A stretch of 5,137 nucleotides of DNA from JBNJEM01 sp051745935 (GTDB lineage Bacteria > Planctomycetota > Planctomycetia > Pirellulales > Pirellulaceae). The notes under the pieces are model-generated. The model searched no databases. It was not told where the DNA came from and saw nothing but the letters and a program-made list of their open reading frames with translations. This document shows positions 1-5,137 of this stretch, piece after piece (the stretch's first letter is position 1; every line of letters begins with the position of its first letter). Made by a program: the position numbers and the translations under genes. Location: NCBI GenBank assembly GCA_051745935.1, contig JBNJEM010000576.1, positions 1 to 5,137 on the forward strand, given 5' to 3'.

Positions 1-274
1 TGCCTTCGGTGAAGCAGCAAATTTGGCCGCATCTTGGCCAAATCTCGACTAGCGCCGTACTGGTAAACTCTACATTGACCAACCACTAGCGACCGTCCCC
101 AGAAACAACCGTCCTGCGAGCGGGAAGGCCGAGGGAGCGGCAGCGTCAGGCTTATAGCTCGCCATCTGATTCACCATCCAGGCAAGCTGGATGGGGTCCA
201 TTTCGCCGTATGTCTTGACCAGCAAAGCGATTCGGCCCACGGACGAGGGCTCAAGTGGCGCTGTCGTACTAAGA
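1..274. other. Left-end stretch without a supported gene
   Basis: I see no convincing gene here. One minus-strand frame is open through 199-70 (from an ATG at 201-199, or further upstream from inside the tandem repeat). Its final part has mostly G or C third positions, as a coding sequence would, but there is no clear ribosome binding site and no family I recognise, and its longer form is partly repeat sequence. It may be a small unknown protein, a degraded gene end, or chance. The other visible structure is the inverted repeat at 21-43, listed separately. Confidence 0.4.
21..43. repeat. Short inverted repeat (8-bp arms)
   Basis: ATTTGGCC at 21-28 and GGCCAAAT at 36-43 are perfect reverse complements around a 7-nt loop. 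On the minus strand the stem is followed by a weakly T-rich stretch (TTTGCTGCTT), so it could end leftward transcription, for example from the tRNA side. There is no proper T-run, and a plain palindrome is equally possible. Confidence 0.35.
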
Positions 275-474
275 GCGGTTGGATTTTTCCGGGTGGAACG
301 CTGCCCTACGCAAGCCGTCCTCCCGTTGGTCGGACTCGTGGCGGAGCAAGTCATCCGCGACCGGTATATTTCAGGCGGTTGGATTTTTCCGGGTGGAACG
401 CTGCCCGACGCAAGCCGTCCTCCCGTTGGTCGGACTCGCGGCGGAGCAAGTCATCCGCGACCGGTATGTATCAA
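275..474. repeat. Two tandem copies of a 100-bp unit beside tRNA-Pro
   Basis: Copies run 275-374 and 375-474 with a period of exactly 100 bp. By eye they differ only at offsets corresponding to 307, 339, 368, 370 and 374, so they are about 95% identical. The right-hand copy ends one base from the discriminator base of the tRNA-Pro gene. Each copy contains small inverted repeats: GCGGA/TCCGC (341-345 with 354-358; 441-445 with 454-458) and, overlapping it, TCGCGG/CCGCGA (436-441 with 455-460; imperfect in the left copy). Several frames stay open through the unit, which is expected because 100 is not a multiple of three and stop codons are few, so I do not read it as coding. The unit resembles a dispersed intergenic repeat I associate with Pirellulaceae genomes, but that is recollection, not a search result. 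Confidence 0.85.
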
Positions 475-475
475 G

Positions 476-550
476 TCGGGGCGAAAGGATTTGAACCTTC
501 GACCCCCTGCTCCCAAAGCAGGTGCGCTAGCCAGACTGCGCTACGCCCCG
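476..550 (-). tRNA. tRNA-Pro (anticodon UGG)
   Basis: Read on the minus strand, the 75-nt sequence folds into a complete cloverleaf. The acceptor stem is CGGGGCG (550-544) with CGCCCCG (483-477). The D stem is GCGC/GCGC with a 10-nt loop containing GG. The anticodon stem is CCTGC/GCAGG around loop TTTGGGA, giving anticodon TGG. A 5-nt variable loop and a T arm GAAGG-TTCAAAT-CCTTT (one G-U pair) follow. The unusual C1-G72 pair and discriminator A73 (position 476) are those of bacterial tRNA-Pro and support the identity. UGG reads CCA and, with wobble, other proline codons. The 3' CCA is not encoded (the next bases are CTT), so it would be added by tRNA nucleotidyltransferase. It appears to be a single-gene unit transcribed leftward. 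Confidence 0.97.
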
Positions 551-560
551 TACCGCTTAC

Positions 561-598
561 AAGGGGATTCCTCCAAGCACTCACCCCCTTGACTTTTT
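561..598 (+). terminator. Hairpin plus T-run, possible rightward terminator / tRNA leader stem
   Basis: AAGGGG (561-566) and CCCCTT (585-590) can form a 6-bp stem with an 18-nt loop, followed after three bases by TTTTT (594-598) on the plus strand. This resembles a weak intrinsic terminator for transcription entering from the left. On the minus strand the same stem would lie in the predicted 5' leader of the tRNA-Pro precursor, before the mature 5' end. The loop is long, so either role is tentative. Confidence 0.3.
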
Positions 599-627
599 AT
601 CCTAACCACGGATCGCCGGCTTGGCAA
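599..627 (-). promoter_or_regulatory. Candidate sigma70-type promoter for tRNA-Pro
   Basis: On the minus strand TTGCCA (627-622; 5 of 6 to the -35 consensus) is followed after exactly 17 bases by TAGGAT (604-599; 4 of 6 to the -10 consensus). Transcription would start near 592, giving a leader of about 40 nt before the mature tRNA 5' end at 550. Position and spacing fit a stable-RNA promoter; no start-site data exist. Confidence 0.5.
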
Positions 628-990
628 TGCCAATGAACTCGGCGGTCGAAGTGACCAGCACGCGGTGGCTCCGGTTCTGGGCCCTCGTACTTGAGGAAAT
701 CGGGCACTAAGAGGGTGTTTTTGAATTGCATGCAGGGATACGCTAGGAGCGCCGAAGAGAGGAGGTTTGGAGTCCAAACCATGATCGCGGGGCCGAAATC
801 GGCGCTATCAGGGCCGTTCAACTCACGCCTAAACCGTTCGCCCCCCCGCATTGGGGTCTACTGGCCTTTGAGCAACAGCCTCTAAGGTTGGGTAGTATGG
901 ACTCTGCTATTGCGGCCTTGCCAAGTAAGCGAACGAACACTGGACCACCCCGTGCCACGCGAATACTCAGCCGTGACAAAACACAAGCTG
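628..990. other. Non-coding gap between tRNA-Pro and the propeller gene
   Basis: I find no supported gene. Short frames on both strands lack ribosome binding sites and recognisable motifs. Visible structures are a perfect 17-nt palindrome at 764-780, a 12-nt near-palindrome GCCGA-AA-TCGGC at 792-803, and a run of seven C (841-847) forming a CCCC/GGGG stem (844-847 with 853-856). A weak promoter-like pair TTGAGC / TAGTAT occurs around 868-898 with a long 19-base spacer; it could serve the gene at 1034 but is poor. The length leaves room for an unrecognised small RNA or regulatory leader. Confidence 0.5.
764..780. promoter_or_regulatory. Perfect 17-nt palindrome, operator-like
   Basis: GGTTTGGA (764-771), a central G (772), and TCCAAACC (773-780) form perfect 8-bp arms. 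The size and symmetry match a binding site for a dimeric DNA-binding protein, or a small hairpin. It lies about 250 bp before the propeller gene and about 215 bp from the tRNA, so its target gene, if any, is unclear. I do not recognise the regulator. Confidence 0.4.
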
Positions 991-1026
991 CCGCCGTCGC
1001 CACGGCGGATACATCCGCTTAAGGAG
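991..1026 (+). promoter_or_regulatory. Leader with two overlapping hairpins and strong Shine-Dalgarno
   Basis: CCGCCGT (991-997) pairs with ACGGCGG (1002-1008) around loop CGCC. GCGGAT (1005-1010) can instead pair with ATCCGC (1013-1018). The two share 1005-1008 and cannot form together in full. The Shine-Dalgarno sequence AAGGAG (1021-1026) begins two bases after the second stem, with a 7-base spacing to the ATG at 1034; it fixes that start. Neither stem covers the ribosome site directly, so control of translation is possible but unproven. Confidence 0.5.
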
Positions 1027-1033
1027 AAGAATA

Positions 1034-4000
1034 ATGAATGCGTTACAACGGTGTGCTCCCCTTTTCGCACTCGCTTGTGCTTTTGCCTGTTCGCATGGTC
1101 CACGCTTGGCGCATGGCGCCACGGGGAGCGAGCTCTTGCAGGCGTCGGGGATTCGTGGCGGATTGGTCGTTCACGTGGGGTGCGGGAACGGCGAACTGAC
1201 GGCGGGACTCCGGGCTAGTGAACGGTACCTGGTCCATGGGCTTGACCAAGACTCGAGGTGTGTCGAACAGGCACGCGAGCGAGTGTGGAAGACTGGTCAC
1301 TACGGCCAAATAGCGGTCGCCGCGTTCGACGGCCGCCACTTGCCTTACGTGGACGACTTGGTGAACTTGCTGGTCGTATCAAAATCTTGCCGGATCCATC
1401 ACGACGAACTGATGAGAGTGCTTGTCCCCGGCGGCGTGCTGCTGAAGCGGGGGTCCTCGACCGAAACCGGAGAGGCTGCTGGCCAGCTCGACGGTTGGAC
1501 CAAGGTCGTGAAGCCGGTTTCTTCCCGCTTGGATGGGTGGAGTCATCATTTGCATGGGCCGGACAACAACGCCGTGGCCAACGACACGGTGGTGGGGCCG
1601 CCCCGGCGGTTGAAGTGGACATGTGGACCGCCGTGGGCTCGGAGTCACGAGTTCCTTTCCAGCTTGTCGGCCATGGTGTCGGATGATGGCCGGCTGTTCT
1701 ACATCTTTGATGAAGGCTTGACCTCGATAACCGATCCTCCGATCCCCGACCGTTGGACGCTGATTGCCCGCGACGCGTATAACGGTACATTGCTTTGGAA
1801 ACGGCCCTTGAAGGACTGGGGAGCCAAGGCCTGGAATAGACGGGCACTGCGGAGCACGCCGGGTTGGGTACCGTTTCGATTGGTGGCCGGGGACGATCGC
1901 GTGTTTGTCACGCTCGGCAGCTCGGCTCCGGTGTCCATGCTGGACGCCGCCACGGGAGAAATCGAAAAGACGTTTGAGAATACCGCCGGGACGGAAACCA
2001 TTCGCTACTTGGATGGTGTCCTGTTGACTCGAGTCCGTTCCAAGTTAACCGCGATCGACATCGAAACGGGAGCCGTGATGTGGACGCTGAAGGGACGGAT
2101 ACCACTTCGCTCGGTGGCGGCACGGGGCGAGCACGTGTATTGCATGGCGGAAGGTCGTCTGCGGTGCTTGCGATTGGAAGATGGCGAGACGCTGTGGCAG
2201 AAAGAAGAAAAGGTGTCCCCCCGGCAACTGGCCGCGCATGGTGACTACCTCTTGATCGCAACGGGCAAACGGATCAAAGCTCGGAACGCGGCAACCGGGG
2301 ATATCGTCTGGGAGGCGAAAGGAAGACTATCAGGTGGCGCGCTATTCGCCGCCAATGAATGTGTGTACCAACCGCTGGGAACGGAAGTCATCGTCCGTGA
2401 ACTGGCTACTGGACGCCTGAAAACCAGGATTGCCCCCGCGGAAATCATGACCCCCGGACATCACCCCCGCTGCTATCCGGGACGCGGCACCGAACGATTC
2501 CTGATCACGCCCAATCGGGGCGTTGAATTCGTCGATTTGATCGGCGAGGCACACGCGCAGAACGATTGGACCCGCGGGGCCTGCTCATACGGCGTCTTGC
2601 CGTGCAACGGATTACTGTATGTGCCGCCGAATCCCTGTTTCTGTTACCCCGGCGTGAAGGTGACGGGATTCAACGCCTATACGGCAGCCAAGAATGAACC
2701 GGACGGCTCGGCTTCCATGGAAGGAAGACTTGAGACCGGCCCGGCCCACGGCCAACTCAATTCGGATATCCAGGCCGAGGAAACCGATTCCTGGCCCACC
2801 TACCGGCATGATCCGCGGCGCAGCGGAGGAACAGCGAGCCGTGTATCGGCGAAGCTTGATGAACAGTGGGTTGTCAAGCTGGGTGGGAGGCTGACACAAC
2901 CCGTTGTCGCGGGAGGCAAGGTATACGTCTGCACCACGGATACTCATGCACTGCACGCCTTGGATGCACAGTCCGGTCGGCGGCTCTGGATGTACACCGC
3001 CGACGCTCGGATTGACTCGCCGCCCACCGTCCATGGTTCCCGGGTCCTGTTCGGGTGTGCCGATGGTCGGGTCTATTGTCTGCGTGCCGAGGATGGCGCG
3101 TTGGCGTGGCGGTACCGTGCGGCTCCCAGAGATCGTTTGATGGTTGCGCACGGGCAGCTCGAATCGCCGTGGCGTGTACATGGAAGCGTCTTGCTCAAAG
3201 ATGGAATCGTCTACGGCACCGCTGGCCGGTCGTCGAATCTGGACGGCGGCATCCGTGTTTTTGGACTGGACGCCGAAACAGGCGAATTGGTCCACCAACA
3301 GCGACTCGATACGTGGTCTAGAACTCGCGAGGACGCCGGGGAAAAACCGTTCATCCCCTCCTATCACATGGAAGGGGCCATCTCGGATATTCTGGTGACC
3401 GACGGGGAATCCATCTACCTGGGGCAATATCGCCTGGACCAGGCACTCAACAAACAAGAGGTGCCGTATGTCCTTCGCAACTCTTATTTCAAGTCGGACG
3501 CGATGGGCAGGAAAGACCTAGAGGGCGAACCGTATGTCCAAGACATGGAGAAAATGGAAAAAGACGAGCGGGTTCAACGGGAATGGGAACTGCGGAAGTG
3601 GCCAGAGTTGACCCGCGAACTCCGGGAAAGATACGGCGTTTGCAACCTTGGCGAACGGCACTTTGGTCGACACGTGTTCGCGACCAGTGGGTTCCTCGAC
3701 AGCGCATGGTTCAATCGCACCTTCTGGATGTACTCCGAAACGTGGCCCGGCTTCCATATGGGCCATCGGGCAGCCAAGAGCGGCCAATTGCTGTCCGTCG
3801 ATCGGGACAAGACGTACGCGGTACAAGCGTTTCCGTCTAGAAATCTTCAGAGCCCGTTGTTCACGCCGGCCGAGAAAGGGTACTTGCTGCTGGCCGACCG
3901 CAACGAGAACGAACCCGTTATCCCGGATTACACGCGTGGGGTCCCCAAGGGGATTGGGTTCACCCGGCAAGAGCCGCCCGTGTGGTTCCAATGGATACCG

Positions 4001-4255
4001 GTCCGCGTTCGAGCCATGGTGGCCACGGAAGCCTTGTTATTCGTGGCCGGCCCCCCCGACGTGCTTGATCCCGATGACCCGATGGCGGCGTTCGAGGGCC
4101 GGGAAGGTGGCCTGTTGTGGGCCGTGGCCAAGGAAAACGGCGAGAGACGATCGGAACTCCAACTCGACTCGCCCCCCATCTTCGATGGGCTCTCCGCAGC
4201 CGGCGGCAAATTGTTCGCTTCACTGAAAAATGGAGCCGTTCAGTGTTGGAAATGA
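1034..4255 (+). CDS. Exported methyltransferase-fold / double PQQ-like beta-propeller protein
   Basis: This is a 1073-residue protein of unknown exact function, probably periplasmic or surface-exposed. The ATG is set by AAGGAG seven bases upstream. Residues 1-29 look like a signal peptide (one Arg, hydrophobic core, cleavage near LAHGA). Residues 41-140 resemble the first half of a class I SAM-dependent methyltransferase: motif I VHVGCGNGEL (46-55), acidic residue in HGLDQD (68-73), AFDG (97-100), DDLVNLLVV (107-115) and PGG (132-134). The last strands of that fold are missing. Residue 169 onward starts a family-typical linker, GWSHHLHGPDNN (168-179) and VGPPRRLKW (187-195), leading into propeller one, with PQQ/BamB-like repeats such as LDAATGE (303-309), IDIETGAVMW (341-350), EDGETLW (382-388) and ATGDIVW (420-426). 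A second entry motif, SWPTYRHDPRRSG (586-598), opens propeller two (LDAQSGRRLW 643-652, EDGALAW 686-692, LDAETGE 745-751; last blade to 1071). A charged helical insert lies at 820-870. No catalytic residues of PQQ dehydrogenases or CXXCH heme sites are seen, so a scaffold or ligand-binding role is more likely than alcohol oxidation. The fold assignment is firm; the role is not. Confidence 0.9.
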   Translation: MNALQRCAPLFALACAFACSHGPRLAHGATGSELLQASGIRGGLVVHVGCGNGELTAGLRASERYLVHGLDQDSRCVEQARERVWKTGHYGQIAVAAFDGRHLPYVDDLVNLLVVSKSCRIHHDELMRVLVPGGVLLKRGSSTETGEAAGQLDGWTKVVKPVSSRLDGWSHHLHGPDNNAVANDTVVGPPRRLKWTCGPPWARSHEFLSSLSAMVSDDGRLFYIFDEGLTSITDPPIPDRWTLIARDAYNGTLLWKRPLKDWGAKAWNRRALRSTPGWVPFRLVAGDDRVFVTLGSSAPVSMLDAATGEIEKTFENTAGTETIRYLDGVLLTRVRSKLTAIDIETGAVMWTLKGRIPLRSVAARGEHVYCMAEGRLRCLRLEDGETLWQKEEKVSPRQLAAHGDYLLIATGKRIKARNAATGDIVWEAKGRLSGGALFAANECVYQPLGTEVIVRELATGRLKTRIAPAEIMTPGHHPRCYPGRGTERFLITPNRGVEFVDLIGEAHAQNDWTRGACSYGVLPCNGLLYVPPNPCFCYPGVKVTGFNAYTAAKNEPDGSASMEGRLETGPAHGQLNSDIQAEETDSWPTYRHDPRRSGGTASRVSAKLDEQWVVKLGGRLTQPVVAGGKVYVCTTDTHALHALDAQSGRRLWMYTADARIDSPPTVHGSRVLFGCADGRVYCLRAEDGALAWRYRAAPRDRLMVAHGQLESPWRVHGSVLLKDGIVYGTAGRSSNLDGGIRVFGLDAETGELVHQQRLDTWSRTREDAGEKPFIPSYHMEGAISDILVTDGESIYLGQYRLDQALNKQEVPYVLRNSYFKSDAMGRKDLEGEPYVQDMEKMEKDERVQREWELRKWPELTRELRERYGVCNLGERHFGRHVFATSGFLDSAWFNRTFWMYSETWPGFHMGHRAAKSGQLLSVDRDKTYAVQAFPSRNLQSPLFTPAEKGYLLLADRNENEPVIPDYTRGVPKGIGFTRQEPPVWFQWIPVRVRAMVATEALLFVAGPPDVLDPDDPMAAFEGREGGLLWAVAKENGERRSELQLDSPPIFDGLSAAGGKLFASLKNGAVQCWK

Positions 4256-4319
4256 ATCGGCGAAACACGCGCTCGCCAACCAACCGATATCGGCGTTCAC
4301 AACCGAGAGCCGGGAACGG

Positions 4320-4372
4320 TTGACAGACAATTCCACGCTGTCAATTCGACGCTGTCAATTTTACGCTCTCTC
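4320..4372. promoter_or_regulatory. TTGACAG/CTGTCAA cluster with 14-bp direct repeats
   Basis: TTGACAG (4320-4326) is the reverse complement of CTGTCAA, which occurs twice (4338-4344 and 4352-4358). The two direct copies sit in a 14-bp repeat, 4331-4344 and 4345-4358, differing at one base (4334 versus 4348); a decayed third copy may follow at 4359-4372 (TT..ACGCT.TC). The cluster lies between the propeller gene and ridA, just upstream of a candidate ridA promoter. The arrangement suggests a multi-site binding region for a regulator. TTGACA on its own also matches a -35 box, but I find no good -10 at the right distance downstream. Confidence 0.45.
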
Positions 4373-4381
4373 GCCAGGGCT

Positions 4382-4411
4382 TTGGTATTTCAGATCGCTA
4401 TCGGTTAGAAT
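4382..4411 (+). promoter_or_regulatory. Candidate sigma70-type promoter for ridA
   Basis: TTGGTA (4382-4387; 4 of 6 to -35) and TAGAAT (4406-4411; 5 of 6 to -10) are separated by 18 bases. Transcription would start near 4418 and give a leader of about 100 nt before the ridA start. The -10 box is good, the -35 weak, which would fit a promoter assisted by a factor bound at the repeat cluster just upstream; that link is inference. Confidence 0.4.
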
Positions 4412-4520
4412 GTTGCGACCACGGAACGGACGCCCCCAATTCATCTTTCCGCTGGTTGGACCCGCCGTGGAAACTCCATTTTTGCCTGTTCGTTGCCCTC
4501 ATGAAACGGAATGCCTAGAC

Positions 4521-4910
4521 ATGAAAAAGAACATCAAAACGGACGGGGCGCCAGCCCCTGTTGGTGCCTACAATCAAGCGGTCGTCCATGACAATACCTT
4601 GTACATGTCGGGCCAGATCGCGCTCGATCCCGTCACGGGAGAATTGATGACCGGCGACCTGGAAACGGAAACCCGCCAGGTCATGGAGAATATCAAAGCC
4701 ATTTTGGAAGCGGCCGGGCTGACCTTCGACCATGTGCTCAAGGTGTCGGTGTTTGTTTCGGACATGAAGCAGTACGATCGCATCAACGCCGTTTACTCCG
4801 AATACTTTGACGAGGCCGCCGCCCCGGCCCGCGAGTTGATTCAAGTGGCCGCGCTTCCCAAATTCGTTAACGTTGAAATCTCCTTGGTCGCCGCGTCTTA
4901 CAGTCTGTAA
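4521..4910 (+). CDS. ridA: RidA family 2-iminobutanoate/2-iminopropanoate deaminase
   Basis: This 129-residue protein is full length for the RidA (YjgF/YER057c/UK114) family. RidA hydrolyses reactive enamine/imine intermediates, such as 2-aminoacrylate made by PLP enzymes like serine/threonine dehydratase, to the 2-keto acid and ammonia, protecting PLP enzymes in the cytoplasm. It works as a homotrimer with active sites between subunits. Family signatures are present in order: APVGAYNQAV (12-21) with Tyr17, MSGQIALDPVTGEL (29-42), the helix region TRQVMENIKAILEAAG (51-66), VSVFVSDM (75-82), and PARELIQVAALP (102-113). Arg104 matches the catalytic Arg105 of Escherichia coli RidA, and Glu119 in VEISLVAA matches the conserved acidic residue. 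The frame is open far upstream to 4230, but family homology starts at the ATG at 4521; the ribosome site is weak (ACGGA about 10 bases upstream), which is common in planctomycetes. It probably has its own promoter and a hairpin downstream. Confidence 0.95.
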   Translation: MKKNIKTDGAPAPVGAYNQAVVHDNTLYMSGQIALDPVTGELMTGDLETETRQVMENIKAILEAAGLTFDHVLKVSVFVSDMKQYDRINAVYSEYFDEAAAPARELIQVAALPKFVNVEISLVAASYSL

Positions 4911-4951
4911 CACACAGTCTCTAACACAACGAGGCGTCCGGTTCCAAAACT

Positions 4952-4988
4952 CGTAGCCGTTCACGGCCTCCAACCGTGAACGGCTACG
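4952..4988. terminator. 15-bp perfect-stem hairpin downstream of ridA
   Basis: CGTAGCCGTTCACGG (4952-4966) and CCGTGAACGGCTACG (4974-4988) are perfect reverse complements around a 7-nt loop CCTCCAA. The stem starts 41 bases after the ridA stop. There is no T-run on either side, so it is not a classical intrinsic terminator; it may stabilise the mRNA 3' end, help factor-dependent termination, or be a member of a palindromic intergenic repeat family. I recall similar GTGAACGG-type palindromes from planctomycete genomes but could not check this. Confidence 0.7.
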
Positions 4989-5137
4989 TATGATATCTCT
5001 GATCAGTCCGGAGCGCGGAGGGAATATCGAGCAAGGAATTTCGAATGATGAAGTTGCGCAGAATACGGTTCGATACCGGTGAACCATGAACTGTCTGAAG
5101 GCTGTCTGCTTGCGGTTACCGGCGTTGATGAGCGGTT
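4989..5137. other. Right-end stretch without a supported gene
   Basis: No gene can be supported. A plus-strand ATG at 5086 opens a frame to the window edge (17 codons) but has no ribosome binding site. On the minus strand several frames are open from the window edge and close near 5000, so the end of a leftward gene cannot be excluded. A small palindrome CTGATCAG lies near 5008-5015. The hairpin at 4952-4988 and this sequence may together be one intergenic repeat element. Confidence 0.35.

Noticed and set aside
275..474. CRISPR array
   Set aside because: Only two directly adjoining 100-bp copies, with no spacers between short repeats.
275..474. Phage or island attachment site at the tRNA
   Set aside because: No segment of the tRNA 3' end is repeated elsewhere in the window and no integrase is present.
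602..730. Remnant of a minus-strand gene ending in VLVTSTAEFIGIAKPAIRG
   Set aside because: The last 19 codons look protein-like, but the upstream part reads plausibly only in another frame and matches no family I know; too short to call a pseudogene.
1034..1123. Lipoprotein signal (ALAC or AFAC as lipobox)
   Set aside because: Both have Ala at the -3 position where Leu or similar is expected; a normal signal peptidase I site near residues 27-29 fits better.
1215..1847. 210-codon open frame on the minus strand
   Set aside because: Antisense to the methyltransferase/propeller region, rich in Arg, Pro and Ser as expected of a shadow frame, with no family match.
2612..3457. 281-codon open frame on the minus strand
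   Set aside because: It lies wholly opposite the propeller gene, whose motifs are unambiguous; it has no recognisable domain and is a by-product of GC-rich coding sequence.
3648..4226. 192-codon open frame on the plus strand
   Set aside because: Out of frame inside the last part of the propeller gene, with composition typical of a shifted frame.
1034..4255. PQQ-dependent alcohol dehydrogenase or c-type cytochrome fusion
   Set aside because: No CXXCH heme motif and no adjacent-cysteine or catalytic Asp pattern of quinoprotein dehydrogenases; repeats are the BamB-like structural type.
4230..4520. N-terminal extension of ridA to an upstream ATG
   Set aside because: It would overlap the end of the propeller gene and add 97 residues that run through promoter and repeat sequence; RidA proteins are about 130 residues and homology begins at 4521.
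4515..5087. 190-codon open frame on the minus strand
   Set aside because: Antisense to ridA, crosses the long hairpin, and shows no protein-like features.
5086..5137. Start of a new plus-strand gene at the right edge
   Set aside because: Seventeen codons, no ribosome binding site, no recognisable motif; the window ends before it can be judged.

Overview
The window looks like a piece of a planctomycete chromosome, probably from the Pirellulales. This is inferred from the GC-rich coding sequence, the sparse gene layout with long non-coding gaps, the hairpins and repeats between genes, and above all a very large secreted PQQ-type beta-propeller protein whose signature motifs I know from Planctomycetes and related phyla. 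No database search was possible.

Layout, left to right. Positions 1-274 hold no convincing gene, only a short inverted repeat and a weak minus-strand reading frame. Positions 275-474 are two tandem copies of a 100-bp unit, about 95% identical, that stop one base short of the 3' end of a minus-strand tRNA-Pro(UGG) gene (476-550). A sigma70-like promoter for the tRNA lies at 599-627. Positions 628-990 are non-coding, with a perfect 17-nt palindrome at 764-780. A leader with two overlapping hairpins and a strong Shine-Dalgarno sequence precedes the main gene at 1034-4255. That gene encodes a 1073-residue exported protein: signal peptide, a short class I methyltransferase-like Rossmann segment, then two PQQ/BamB-like beta-propellers. 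After a 265-bp gap with an operator-like TTGACAG/CTGTCAA cluster and a candidate promoter comes ridA (4521-4910), an enamine/imine deaminase of the RidA (YjgF/YER057c/UK114) family. A 15-bp perfect-stem hairpin follows at 4952-4988. The last 150 bases carry no supported gene.

How the genes relate. The propeller gene and ridA point the same way but each has its own upstream signals, so they are probably separate transcription units. RidA is a cytoplasmic housekeeping enzyme that removes reactive 2-aminoacrylate and related enamines. The propeller protein should act outside the cytoplasmic membrane. I see no direct functional link between them. The most interesting item is the exported protein that begins with a well-preserved SAM-binding signature, in a compartment where SAM is not expected.
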